Positions 1-8,417 of a DNA stretch of 38,570 bases are shown in pieces. Positions within the stretch are counted from its first letter, which is position 1. Every line of letters begins with the position of its first letter. The stretch lies in the NCBI GenBank assembly GCA_016786745.1, contig JAEUVS010000062.1, positions 1 to 38,570 of the forward strand, in the 5' to 3' direction. The stretch comes from Chitinophagaceae bacterium (GTDB lineage Bacteria > Bacteroidota > Bacteroidia > Chitinophagales > Chitinophagaceae). The notes under the pieces were generated by a model, which was given only the letters and a program-made list of their open reading frames with translations, ran no database searches and was not told where the DNA came from. The position numbers and the translations under genes were made by a program.

Positions 1-572
1 CCGTAATAATTTCCCATTATGCCAAGGCGGTTGTGCTCCATTATGCCCAGCACTTTCGCCGCCTCTACCCACTCACTGATTTCCTTTGAAACTTCATCAT
101 CGTTCAAAATACCTGTAACCTGGAAGAAAGGAATGTCCGCCCGCTTAAAAACGTTCGCAATTTCCGGTACAGGACACGCCGAACAATTAGCGAGCCATTC
201 GCCGGTCATTTTATTCCTGTCACCGGTTTTGTTGAAGCTGTCGTAATCTATCGCAGCTGCAGGAGAAAGATTTAATATAATTACAGGAACCTTTGCGCGT
301 TTCACGACCGGTAGCACGGTTGACGACAATGCGTAGGTAGTTACATAGAGAAAGATGAGATCAACATCCGCTTTTCTGAAATCATGTCCTGCATTAAGCG
401 CCTTTTCGGGCGTATCTACCAGGCCGAGATTGACAACCTCTACTTTAAGTTCTTTGATTTTCTCTTCTACCTGGTTCACATAAGACGTGAGCCTTTCGTG
501 CAATCCCTCGAATTGACTCCAATAGGCCTCAAGGCCAATGCCGAAGAGACCTATTTTACAGGTGTGCTTCAT
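1..572 (-). CDS. L-arabinose/L-fucose isomerase-like protein (C-terminal part beyond window)
   Basis: An open frame runs from an ATG at 572 to the left edge without a stop, giving 190 residues of the N-terminal part. It reads MKHTCKIGLFGIGLEAYW, then a Rossmann-like stretch with DLIFLYVTTYALSSTVLPVV and AKVPVIILNLSP, then MTGEWLANCSACPVPEIANV and a region ending NRLGIMGNYY. I recognise this as the arabinose-isomerase-like family of Bacteroidota (fucose/arabinose isomerase fold). The metal-binding residues would lie beyond the window. Members are cytoplasmic aldose-ketose isomerases or relatives of unproven substrate. The start lies 24 bp after the SusD stop, so it is probably the fifth gene of the sigma-FecR-SusC-SusD operon and points to a sugar as the imported substrate. 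The family call is fairly sure; the exact substrate is not. Confidence 0.8.
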   Translation of the reverse strand, partial: MKHTCKIGLFGIGLEAYWSQFEGLHERLTSYVNQVEEKIKELKVEVVNLGLVDTPEKALNAGHDFRKADVDLIFLYVTTYALSSTVLPVVKRAKVPVIILNLSPAAAIDYDSFNKTGDRNKMTGEWLANCSACPVPEIANVFKRADIPFFQVTGILNDDEVSKEISEWVEAAKVLGIMEHNRLGIMGNYY

Positions 573-596
573 GAAATTTATCCGAAAGCTACCGCT

Positions 597-2147
597 TTAT
601 GGCTTATCCCACCAAACTCTGCCTAAAAGGTTATCACCTGTCGATTCAGTAAATCCCTGTCGCTCCAAAGCATCAAGATAGTTCGCCTGGTTCGTGAGAT
701 TTTCAGCAATGGGAATAGAAAAACGCCTGAACATCTTACCTCCCGTAACATTTCCAGGATAATTAACAGGCATCAACTCAGGATAACCTGTGCGCCTCCA
801 GTTGGCATATACTTCATAGTCGTCACCAAAAAGACAAATCCATTTCTGCACGGAGATTTGTTCAAGCTGTTCATCAAAACTTCCACCGGCGTTATAAGGA
901 TTGGCGGCGAGATAGTCATCGCTCTGCTGTTGCGTTATAACGCTTGAACCCGGGGCAATCGACGGCCACAAGGCCCATTGTGTCATTCCGGCTTTCACAC
1001 CCAGATCGTACGTTTCTTTCGCAGTGGAACCCGCATACCATCCACGCAGCGCAGCTTCGGCGAGAAGTAAATATGCTTCAGACGGCCCCATGATAACAAT
1101 TGGAGCAGCCACATTCAGCACTATTGGAGATGGCTCGGAATATGTGTCGAAATCAACCGGTTTTGTATTGAGGCTGCCGCTAACCATTCCTCTCTGCACA
1201 TCAGGATCGTTGTTGGCAACGTACGCGGTTGCACCGGAAGGCTTCTGCCATACTACAGACATTACCGGTAAGCGCGGATCGTTCGTTTCTTTTAATTCGT
1301 TAATAAATGTTGCAGCATATTTTCCACCTTCTACATTGTCTATGTCCTGCGGATTAAGATAATTTCCGTTGAGAAAAGAGTTCTGAATCTTCAAATTCAT
1401 TCCCCCCGAAACATTAGCATAAGAAATCTTTGCGATATCGCCATCATCAGTCATCACGCCACCGGCAATTGCCTTTCTTACCCATTCTTCCGCGAGCCCA
1501 GGCTCTACGTTTGTCAATCGCATGGCAAGACGAAGCATAAGCGTGTATGCGAATTTTTTCCATTTTGTCACATCACCTTTGTAAAAGAGATCAGCATTGC
1601 CGAAATTAGTTCCTGCCGGATCCAGTGCTGCAGTACTTTCATCCAACTCTTTCAGCATATCGAGATATATGTCGCGCTGTGTATCGTATTTGGGTGAAAG
1701 GATTTTCTCGTCATCTCCTTTTACAGCGTCGAAGTAGGGAATATCGCCCGCAACATCTGTGAGTTGGTGATAAGTGTACACCCGCAGAATGCGAACCATC
1801 GACTGTTCATTCACCTGTGTGGGTTCGAGCGCCACCTCGAGCTGGTGAAGCAGGTTAAGTTTCACTGTGTAAGTGCCGACAAAATCTGCTTCTGTGCCAT
1901 TAAAGCTGTAAAATTTATCACCAATGGCAGGCACCTCCTTATATGTTGAAAAATATTGCATGCCCTGCGCCAGCACCGAATAGTTATCTCTCGGCGTGTT
2001 CAGTAATGCGCCGGTGAACATGTTCGCGGGAATCGGATAGTTAACGGCATTAATAGGCTTATTTAGATCGGTAAGGTTATCCTTGTTACATGACACCAAT
2101 GATCCGAAGAATACAAGGCATATGAGCTTTAAATATTTTGTCTTCAT
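597..2147 (-). CDS. SusD/RagB-family substrate-binding outer-membrane lipoprotein
   Basis: A 516-residue protein beginning MKTKYLKLICLVFFGSLVSC, a lipoprotein signal with the lipid-carrying Cys at residue 20. The frame stays open 15 codons further upstream, but those codons overlap the end of the SusC gene. The ATG at 2147 starts a perfect signal peptide, so I chose it. The body is alpha-helical with TPR-like character, for example LLHQLEVAL early and the late stretch LLLAEAALRGWYAG typical of SusD proteins. It ends GRVWWDKP. SusD proteins sit on the cell surface as a lid over the SusC barrel and bind the substrate. It lies 31 bp downstream of its SusC partner and 24 bp upstream of the isomerase-like gene. 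It looks closer to the SusD-like_2 branch than to classical starch SusD (judged by eye). Confidence 0.93.
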   Translation of the reverse strand: MKTKYLKLICLVFFGSLVSCNKDNLTDLNKPINAVNYPIPANMFTGALLNTPRDNYSVLAQGMQYFSTYKEVPAIGDKFYSFNGTEADFVGTYTVKLNLLHQLEVALEPTQVNEQSMVRILRVYTYHQLTDVAGDIPYFDAVKGDDEKILSPKYDTQRDIYLDMLKELDESTAALDPAGTNFGNADLFYKGDVTKWKKFAYTLMLRLAMRLTNVEPGLAEEWVRKAIAGGVMTDDGDIAKISYANVSGGMNLKIQNSFLNGNYLNPQDIDNVEGGKYAATFINELKETNDPRLPVMSVVWQKPSGATAYVANNDPDVQRGMVSGSLNTKPVDFDTYSEPSPIVLNVAAPIVIMGPSEAYLLLAEAALRGWYAGSTAKETYDLGVKAGMTQWALWPSIAPGSSVITQQQSDDYLAANPYNAGGSFDEQLEQISVQKWICLFGDDYEVYANWRRTGYPELMPVNYPGNVTGGKMFRRFSIPIAENLTNQANYLDALERQGFTESTGDNLLGRVWWDKP

Positions 2148-2178
2148 ATCAATTAGAATATCAGTTAGAATAAAAAGA

Positions 2179-5100
2179 TTAAAACTTAACATTCAGGTTA
2201 ACACCCATTGTGCGGGTTCTGGGTTCGCCTGCGCCTGCGGTACCCGTTGCGTTGGCAACAGTCTGTTGCATCTCGGGATCAAGACCCGCATCCTTCACCC
2301 TTTTATCACGATAGAGTATAGCAAGATTTCTCGCCACAAATCCAATCGAAGCAGATTGAAGTTTCACGAATTTTATACCCGATACCGGAATGCTGTAGCT
2401 TAAAATAAAGCTGCGCAGTTTAACAAAGTCGGTGCTGAAAGTAGCGAGCTCGGAATAATTCACCCCCCTGTTGTTGTAATAAGTATCCAGGTCAACAACC
2501 GGCCACAGCTTGCTGAATTTGTTTCCCTGTTGATCCACTCCCTCGAGCTGAACGCCCGTTTCTCTTCCGGGCAGCGTGCTTTCTGTCAACCCGAAACGCA
2601 TCGCATAAACCCAAAGGTTGTTGAATGCCACCGCACCGAATTTCGCGTCGAGGAGGATATTCGCAGTGAACCTTTTGTAGGTAAACACATTTGTTAAACC
2701 CATTGTGTAAGGAGGATTTGCTATGCCGAGATAATCCTGGTACCGGTCTTCATAACCGCTGGTAGCGTTATACACCTGCACGCCGTTCGCATCTTTTTTC
2801 ATTTTCCATCCAAGCACTGATCCATAAGGGAGGCCCACTGCATTCACAATAGTAACTCCTGAACCAATTCCCGTTCCGATAGTGAGATTTGTAATACCCG
2901 GCGCGAGCTCCACTATCCTGCTTTGGTTGTACGCAAAGTTGAAGCTGGCGTTCCAGGAGAAGTTCGCGGTGCGAACGGGTCGCGCGGATATTAAAAGCTC
3001 TATGCCCTTATTGGTAATTTTGCCGACATTCTGATTACCCGCCAGGTAGCCGCTCGTTGAAGATATTGCCGGTTGAAGGATATCGTTTGTAGTGACCCTG
3101 TTGTAATAAGTTGCGTCAATGCTCAGCTTATTCTGCAGCAGTTGCAATTCAAATCCACCTTCTGTAGTTGTAACTGTCAGCGGCCGGATGTCCGGATTTT
3201 GCAACGTGTTGGGAGCCGTCTGCACCGGTATGCCATTAAATCCACCGGGAGTGAAAGTGTATATTTTGTTGATGCTTTCAGGAGCAACGGTGGAACTTCC
3301 CACTTGCGCCCATGATGCACGTAATTTCAAAAAGTTTACAGCTGCAGGCATTGCGATGATGTCAGAAAGAATAACACCTGTTCCCACAGATGGATAGAAG
3401 ATTGAATTGTTACCTTTGTTAAGTGTAGAAAACCAATCCTGGCGGCCGGTTACACTTAAGAACACAACCGATTTATAATTTAAATCCAGGGAGCCGAATA
3501 CTGAATTCGTACCGGAGCGAAGTTCACTCCTGTAAGGAAACTGCGCGGTAGAAGGATTCAGCGTTGCCAGGTTGGTATAGCTGATAAAGTTTGGAATGAT
3601 GAAATCAATACCGTTGAGATTAGTCGACAGATTTGATATTCTTTCCCTGTTAGCTCCCGCAAAAGCGTTCAGTCCAAAGTCTTTCAGTATGTCGGTGTTG
3701 TAGTTCAGGATAAGGTTCATATTCGTTCTTGTGTTCTGGCGCGTCCCTGTATTCAGGTATCCTTTCGGGGTGAAAGCAGAACCCACCGGAACAAAATCCA
3801 TCAATGTGAAGGTTTGGAAGTCCTGCGAGATCGAACCTTTGAGGGAAAGGTTTTCAAGTATATTTATTTTCGCGCTTCCCGATCCGATAAAGCGTTTCTT
3901 TTCGTCGCTGTTGCCGGCTTTGTTAACAACGAACCAGGGGTTTGGCGCTGCGGGTACAGGGTTCCATTGAACCTCGTTTCCATTTTCATCATAACCTGGT
4001 GCAAGGCTCCTGATATCTACTGTGTTTCCCAAAAGATAAGTGGCCCAGCTTGAATTCATTTCGGCGTAACCTACGCCCGGCCTGTTCTTGGCATTTTCGA
4101 TATTATACTGAACATTCGATTCAAGTTGTATGAGATTATTTCTTCCAAGCGTTGAGCGCAGGGCGAGATTCGCTGTTTTTCTGTCGAAACTTGAATTGGG
4201 CGTTTGCGCCTGCGATTTCAAATTCGATAACGACAGCCTGAAATTTATTTCTTTCGAGCCACCCGTTAATGCAATTGTGTTTACAAAATCCTGGCTGGGT
4301 CTGAAAAAATGTTTCACGTTATTTTTTACGCCAACTACGGAATAGGGACGTTCCACTCCGTCGAACTGTATAACACTCGAACCATCCACTTTCGCGCCAT
4401 AAGAAAGACGGCCAGCGCTCAGTGCAGCGGCCTGTGTGGCAGGTTTCACCCCATCGTTACCGGAACCATATTCAGTTTGAAAATTTGGATAGGTTGAAGG
4501 CGTGCCAAAAACATAGTTCGAAGAAAATTCAACACCGATACCCTGCTGTGCCTTTCCCGACTTTGTAGTGATAAGTATAACTCCGTTCGCAGCCTGGCTG
4601 CCATACAACGCAGCTGCAGCGCCACTCTTCAGCACCTCGATTGATTCGATATCATCAGGGTTGATCGAAGAAATTCCGTCGCCCCTGTCAACATTTAACC
4701 CGGTTGAATTGATAGATGCACCGTAATTGTCGGAGATGATTGGCAAACCATTCACCACATACAATGGTTGCTGGTTACTGTTAAACGAACCATTACCGCG
4801 TATCACCACCCTGCTCGAACCACCCGGACCCGACGCCACCTGTGTGGCATCTACCCCGGCTATCCTTCCTGTTAACGCGCTCGCAACGTTTGTTTCACGG
4901 GCCTCAGTAAAATCCGAGCCCTTCACCGACGAAACAGAATAAACGAGACCTTTCTTCGCTTTCGAGATTCCAAAAGCGGTCACCACTACCTCATTCAGTT
5001 TCGTGGCCGACAAATCCATTTTCACAATGATGTTTGTCTGGTTGTTCACTGCAAGTTCCTCCGGTTCATATCCTATCTGTGAAATAACAAGTGTAGCCTT

Positions 5101-5634
5101 CGGATCAACATTGATGAGTGTAAATTCACCATTCGCATTCGTTGTAGTACCATTGTTGGTACCCTTAATAACAACTGATGCACCGGCCACAGGTTCGTTC
5201 TTTTCATTTTCCACCCGCCCGGTAATATTTATCGGTGGTAGCGGCGTTTTGATCACCTGTTGTTTTTTCTCAGGCTCTTTCTTGTAGATGCCTACCATTT
5301 TATCTTCGATCACGTAAGTAAGCTGCTGATCTTTCAAGGCAAGGTTGAGTACCTGCTCAACAGTAGCATTTTTCACGTCGAGGGTAACTTTTTTTGCGTC
5401 TTCAAGAATTTCGTAGTTATAAAAAACTGTGTAGTCAGTTTGCTTTTTAATGATATCGAACACTTTCCTGAGAGTAACATTCTTTCCCGAGAATGTAATG
5501 TTTTGAGAATAGCCGGCCGCGCTTGCTGAAAAGCATGCGACGAAGAAAATCAGTGTCGTCAGTTTTACTAATCGAAATGCCCTGGTAAGTTTTCCCGAAA
5601 AAGGGAGAATGCTAAAAAAAGTTCGTTGGTGCAT
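2179..5634 (-). CDS. SusC/RagA TonB-linked outer-membrane transporter with STN signalling domain
   Basis: A 1151-residue TonB-dependent receptor. The signal peptide ends near SASAAGYSQ (about residue 44). An STN domain follows at about 46-118 (ITFSGKNVTLRKVFDIIK to MVGIYKKE), then a carboxypeptidase-D-like domain at about 136-210 (INITGRVENEKNEPVAGASV). The plug starts near LNEVVVTAFGISKAKKG and includes the SusC signature NGVILITTKSG. The rest is the 22-strand barrel ending GVNLNVKF. STN domains in TonB transducers contact the periplasmic part of a FecR-type anti-sigma factor. Here FecR and an ECF sigma factor are encoded directly upstream, so this receptor probably both imports its ligand and reports it. 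It is paired with the SusD gene 31 bp downstream. Length and domain order are normal for the family. Confidence 0.96.
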   Translation of the reverse strand: MHQRTFFSILPFSGKLTRAFRLVKLTTLIFFVACFSASAAGYSQNITFSGKNVTLRKVFDIIKKQTDYTVFYNYEILEDAKKVTLDVKNATVEQVLNLALKDQQLTYVIEDKMVGIYKKEPEKKQQVIKTPLPPINITGRVENEKNEPVAGASVVIKGTNNGTTTNANGEFTLINVDPKATLVISQIGYEPEELAVNNQTNIIVKMDLSATKLNEVVVTAFGISKAKKGLVYSVSSVKGSDFTEARETNVASALTGRIAGVDATQVASGPGGSSRVVIRGNGSFNSNQQPLYVVNGLPIISDNYGASINSTGLNVDRGDGISSINPDDIESIEVLKSGAAAALYGSQAANGVILITTKSGKAQQGIGVEFSSNYVFGTPSTYPNFQTEYGSGNDGVKPATQAAALSAGRLSYGAKVDGSSVIQFDGVERPYSVVGVKNNVKHFFRPSQDFVNTIALTGGSKEINFRLSLSNLKSQAQTPNSSFDRKTANLALRSTLGRNNLIQLESNVQYNIENAKNRPGVGYAEMNSSWATYLLGNTVDIRSLAPGYDENGNEVQWNPVPAAPNPWFVVNKAGNSDEKKRFIGSGSAKINILENLSLKGSISQDFQTFTLMDFVPVGSAFTPKGYLNTGTRQNTRTNMNLILNYNTDILKDFGLNAFAGANRERISNLSTNLNGIDFIIPNFISYTNLATLNPSTAQFPYRSELRSGTNSVFGSLDLNYKSVVFLSVTGRQDWFSTLNKGNNSIFYPSVGTGVILSDIIAMPAAVNFLKLRASWAQVGSSTVAPESINKIYTFTPGGFNGIPVQTAPNTLQNPDIRPLTVTTTEGGFELQLLQNKLSIDATYYNRVTTNDILQPAISSTSGYLAGNQNVGKITNKGIELLISARPVRTANFSWNASFNFAYNQSRIVELAPGITNLTIGTGIGSGVTIVNAVGLPYGSVLGWKMKKDANGVQVYNATSGYEDRYQDYLGIANPPYTMGLTNVFTYKRFTANILLDAKFGAVAFNNLWVYAMRFGLTESTLPGRETGVQLEGVDQQGNKFSKLWPVVDLDTYYNNRGVNYSELATFSTDFVKLRSFILSYSIPVSGIKFVKLQSASIGFVARNLAILYRDKRVKDAGLDPEMQQTVANATGTAGAGEPRTRTMGVNLNVKF

Positions 5635-5692
5635 AACCTCTTTTTAGTTTTGGATATGAATAAAATATTGCTCGCCCTGCTGTAGTTGGTGT

Positions 5693-6886
5693 TTACCTGA
5701 ACACGGTCACTTTGTTCCCCTGTATTTTAAATTTTACGCCGGTTTTTTCAAGCACTTTCAGGATGCTGGAAAGTTTTGAATTTCTGCGAAGATCCCCGCC
5801 GAAGTATTCATCGGGTACATCACCTTCATAAACAACTTCGATATTGTACCATCTCGCTATATCCCTCATTACATCTGCAACGGACGCACGTTCAAAACTG
5901 AAGTATCCATTCTTCCAGGCCATCACCTGGTCGAGATTAACTTCGGACTGTACCTTAATATTTTCATCTTTTATTTTCGCCTGTTGTCCTGGTTTTAGTA
6001 AATCAGATGCTTTTCCGCTGGAAACTTTTACCGATCCTTCGAGCAGGGTAACTTTCATGTCGGGATCATCGCTAAATGCGTTCACGTTGAAATGCGTTCC
6101 CAACACCTGTATTTCCATTTTATCGCGGGTCACCCGGAAGGGCCTGCGCCTGTCTTTTGCCACTTCGAAATAGGCTTCACCTGTAATCGAAACGCTCCTG
6201 TGTTTTCCTATAAAGGCAACGGGATAAGTAAGAGACGATCCTGCATTTAACCATACTTTTGTACCATCTTCCAATATCATTCCTATTACGTTACTGCCTT
6301 TCGGATTCGTTAATGTGTTTAGCTGAACCGTTCCGCCTTTCTCTCCCGTTGCGGCTTTATAAATTATTAACCCATCAACCGATTTAACCACTTCCATTTT
6401 TCCCTGCGAAGCAAGCGTACCCTCCGATGAATTGTTGAGGTCCACTTTTTCCCCGTCGGCGAGCGTAATGGTCGCAAAGTTGCCGGCAGGTGCAGCCACG
6501 TCATTTGCTTCTGCCTGCTCTGTTTTCGCGACCACAGGATGCTGACGCTTATTTGTTAAAGTAAAAAACGCGATGGTGCCTGTGATCACAACCACCGCTG
6601 CTGCGGCTGAGTAACTCCAGCTTCTCCTGTGCATCTTCACCACCTTCCCTTCGAGCTCCGGAACTTTTGAAATAATCTTATTGAACACCCTGTCTTCGAG
6701 ACCCTTACCCACCGGTTCCACGGCTGTGTTCCGTTTATCAATCGCCTCGCGCGACAACTCGTCAAAGAACTGCTGATTTTCCGGTGACGCCTCTTTCCAC
6801 TCCTGCAGTTTTATGGCTTCGTCGGTTGTTAAACTGCCCTGCAGGTATTTAAACAGCAGGTGACTGATGTTTTTAGATTTGCTCAT
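5693..6886 (-). CDS. FecR-family anti-sigma factor
   Basis: A 397-residue single-pass inner-membrane regulator. Residues 1-85 form a cytoplasmic helical anti-sigma region (LLFKYLQGSLTTDEAIKLQEW is the usual opening motif). One membrane segment lies at about 90-112 (AAAAVVVITGTIAFFTL). The periplasmic FecR domain follows at about 130-300 and includes VWLNAGSSLTYPVAF and GEAYFEVAKD, then a DUF4974-type end domain (VMRDIARWYNIEVVYEG to KITGVKFKIQG-like tail). FecR proteins hold an ECF sigma factor and release it when the STN domain of the matching SusC signals. The gene sits between its sigma factor (56 bp upstream) and the STN-bearing SusC (58 bp downstream), the standard order for this switch in Bacteroidota. 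Confidence 0.95.
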   Translation of the reverse strand: MSKSKNISHLLFKYLQGSLTTDEAIKLQEWKEASPENQQFFDELSREAIDKRNTAVEPVGKGLEDRVFNKIISKVPELEGKVVKMHRRSWSYSAAAAVVVITGTIAFFTLTNKRQHPVVAKTEQAEANDVAAPAGNFATITLADGEKVDLNNSSEGTLASQGKMEVVKSVDGLIIYKAATGEKGGTVQLNTLTNPKGSNVIGMILEDGTKVWLNAGSSLTYPVAFIGKHRSVSITGEAYFEVAKDRRRPFRVTRDKMEIQVLGTHFNVNAFSDDPDMKVTLLEGSVKVSSGKASDLLKPGQQAKIKDENIKVQSEVNLDQVMAWKNGYFSFERASVADVMRDIARWYNIEVVYEGDVPDEYFGGDLRRNSKLSSILKVLEKTGVKFKIQGNKVTVFR

Positions 6887-6942
6887 GAGTTGTTATTTAA
6901 ACGATCGGGCGCAACAATCCTACTAATGGATTTTTTAAAAAA

Positions 6943-7533
6943 TCAGAAGCGGAGCAAAGGAACTATGCTAAGAATGCAGAAAAACGACGTTACCTGCGCG
7001 AGCGCCCTTTTAAGCGTTTTAAGAAGCGAAGTTTTCTGGTTACTGATGGTTTGTACGCTGAGTTTCAAGGATTCAGCAATCTCAGCCGGGGTTAGACCCT
7101 CGTTATAAGAAAGATCAAAAATCTTTTTCATCCCCGCCGACATCTTTTTCACCTCCTGTTGAACAAGCTTCAGCAATTCTTCCTTTGTTTGCTGCAATTC
7201 AGTGTTGTTGTGCAATTCCATCTGCCGCAGAATCTCTGCCTGTTTTTCCACCTTCACCTTATGATGCCGCAAAAAATCGAAGCAACTGTTGCGAGCGGTA
7301 ACGTGAAGAAAAGAATTAATGGCAGCTATGCTACGAAATGTATCGCGACGGTTCCACAACTTAGTGAATGTGTCGGCGGTAATATCCTCCGCATCCTGCC
7401 TGGCTGGAAGAAATGTTTTTGCGAAGAAATAAATGCGTTGATGATACTGTTTATACAGTGTAGTAAACGCGTTCGGATCACCTGTTGTAAAGCGATGTAG
7501 CAGTTCGTTTTCGAAATGAGCAGTACCGTTCAT
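6943..7533 (-). CDS. ECF-type RNA polymerase sigma-70 factor
   Basis: A 196-residue protein with the two-domain layout of Bacteroidota ECF sigma factors. Region 2 is at about 20-85 (LYKQYHQRIYFFAKTFL, then DAEDITADTFTKLW, the core-binding and -10 recognition helices). Region 4 is at about 130-185, with a helix-turn-helix around LSYNEGLTPAEIAESLKLSV. It probably directs transcription of the FecR-SusC-SusD-isomerase genes downstream, and is held inactive by the adjacent FecR. It starts 68 bp after the stop of the DoxX-like gene on the same strand, so weak read-through from that group is possible. I found no certain promoter in the 68-bp gap; a sequence resembling the Bacteroidota -7 element (TAGGTTTT) is present but off consensus. 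Confidence 0.94.
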   Translation of the reverse strand: MNGTAHFENELLHRFTTGDPNAFTTLYKQYHQRIYFFAKTFLPARQDAEDITADTFTKLWNRRDTFRSIAAINSFLHVTARNSCFDFLRHHKVKVEKQAEILRQMELHNNTELQQTKEELLKLVQQEVKKMSAGMKKIFDLSYNEGLTPAEIAESLKLSVQTISNQKTSLLKTLKRALAQVTSFFCILSIVPLLRF

Positions 7534-7601
7534 TCAGAAATAATGTTGCGACGTTTTTAGTTTTGGTAACTGCTAATTTACAAAACCTATTATTTATTTT
7601 T

Positions 7602-8417
7602 TCATGAAATTTTTTTCGTGTGGAACAAATTGAATAAAACACCGGGGTCAAAATAATCTTTTATGTTACTTTTTTTCGACACAAACCATAATGCGAGGAT
7701 GCATCCGTAACTGCCGCCACGCTCTATCCATTCAAACAATGCATAAGATGGATAAAATGCTTCCGACGCCACTTTCCAGATGAATATGATGAACAGCAAA
7801 CCGGGAAAAATTCCTGAGAGTGAAAAAAATGCAGCCGCTACTTCAAATATTCCTACAACTTTCGCCACATGCTCAGGCTGCGCAAATCCGATGGAACCAT
7901 ATTGATCCAATAATGATTGTTTCTCAATCAAATTTAACCATCCATGACCGGCAAGCAACAGGAACACTGACACCTTAAGGCAAAGTGCGACATATTTCAA
8001 CCGTGTTGAATCGGGTTGAACATCGGCCGACATCGGAGCAAAAAGATCTTTCATGTTCGATGACGCGGAGCCGGTGAGGATCAACAGCGCAAGCGGTGTT
8101 CCGTAGTTTCCGGCTCTCTCAATAAACTCCGCAAAAGGTTCTCCCGAAAGTGGCCGCAGTAAAGCCGTGAATAATCCCCAGATCACGAGCCATACGGCTA
8201 GTATTCTCATTGGATACAACAGTACAGCGATGCCCATAACGATATCAACCAACCCTACTACCGGCATCAGCCGGTACGAGAGCCCGGTGCCAATTCCAAA
8301 CACACCAAAGTAGTTGCACCATATTTCTTTGGTGATTATACCAAAGGCGCCATGCCCGATAAAACACATGGCCATCGCGATGCGTAATGTGAAATATATC
8401 TTTTTAGTGGTGCTCAT
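7602..8417 (-). CDS. DoxX-like integral membrane protein with internal duplication
   Basis: A 271-residue, very hydrophobic protein with about eight membrane segments. It consists of two halves with the same pattern. Half 1 (about 14-118) has CFIGHGAFGI early and ERAGNYGTPLALLIL at its end. Half 2 (about 150-258) has LLAGHGWLNLIEKQ early and ERGGSYGCILALWFV at its end. The repeated GHG near the first helix and the repeated E-R-x-G-x-Y-G in the last helix show a tandem duplication of a four-helix DoxX-like unit. DoxX-like proteins are inner-membrane proteins, often linked with redox or haem-related partners, and mostly of unproven role. Its ATG overlaps the stop of the haloperoxidase gene (ATGA, 8414-8417), so translation of the two is probably coupled. 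The family call is by pattern; I cannot name a closer subfamily. Confidence 0.75.
   Translation of the reverse strand: MSTTKKIYFTLRIAMAMCFIGHGAFGIITKEIWCNYFGVFGIGTGLSYRLMPVVGLVDIVMGIAVLLYPMRILAVWLVIWGLFTALLRPLSGEPFAEFIERAGNYGTPLALLILTGSASSNMKDLFAPMSADVQPDSTRLKYVALCLKVSVFLLLAGHGWLNLIEKQSLLDQYGSIGFAQPEHVAKVVGIFEVAAAFFSLSGIFPGLLFIIFIWKVASEAFYPSYALFEWIERGGSYGCILALWFVSKKSNIKDYFDPGVLFNLFHTKKIS

Noticed and set aside
7534..7601. TAGGTTTT as a Bacteroidota -7 promoter element for the sigma gene
   Set aside because: Differs from TAnnTTTG at the last base and has no TTG at the right upstream distance.
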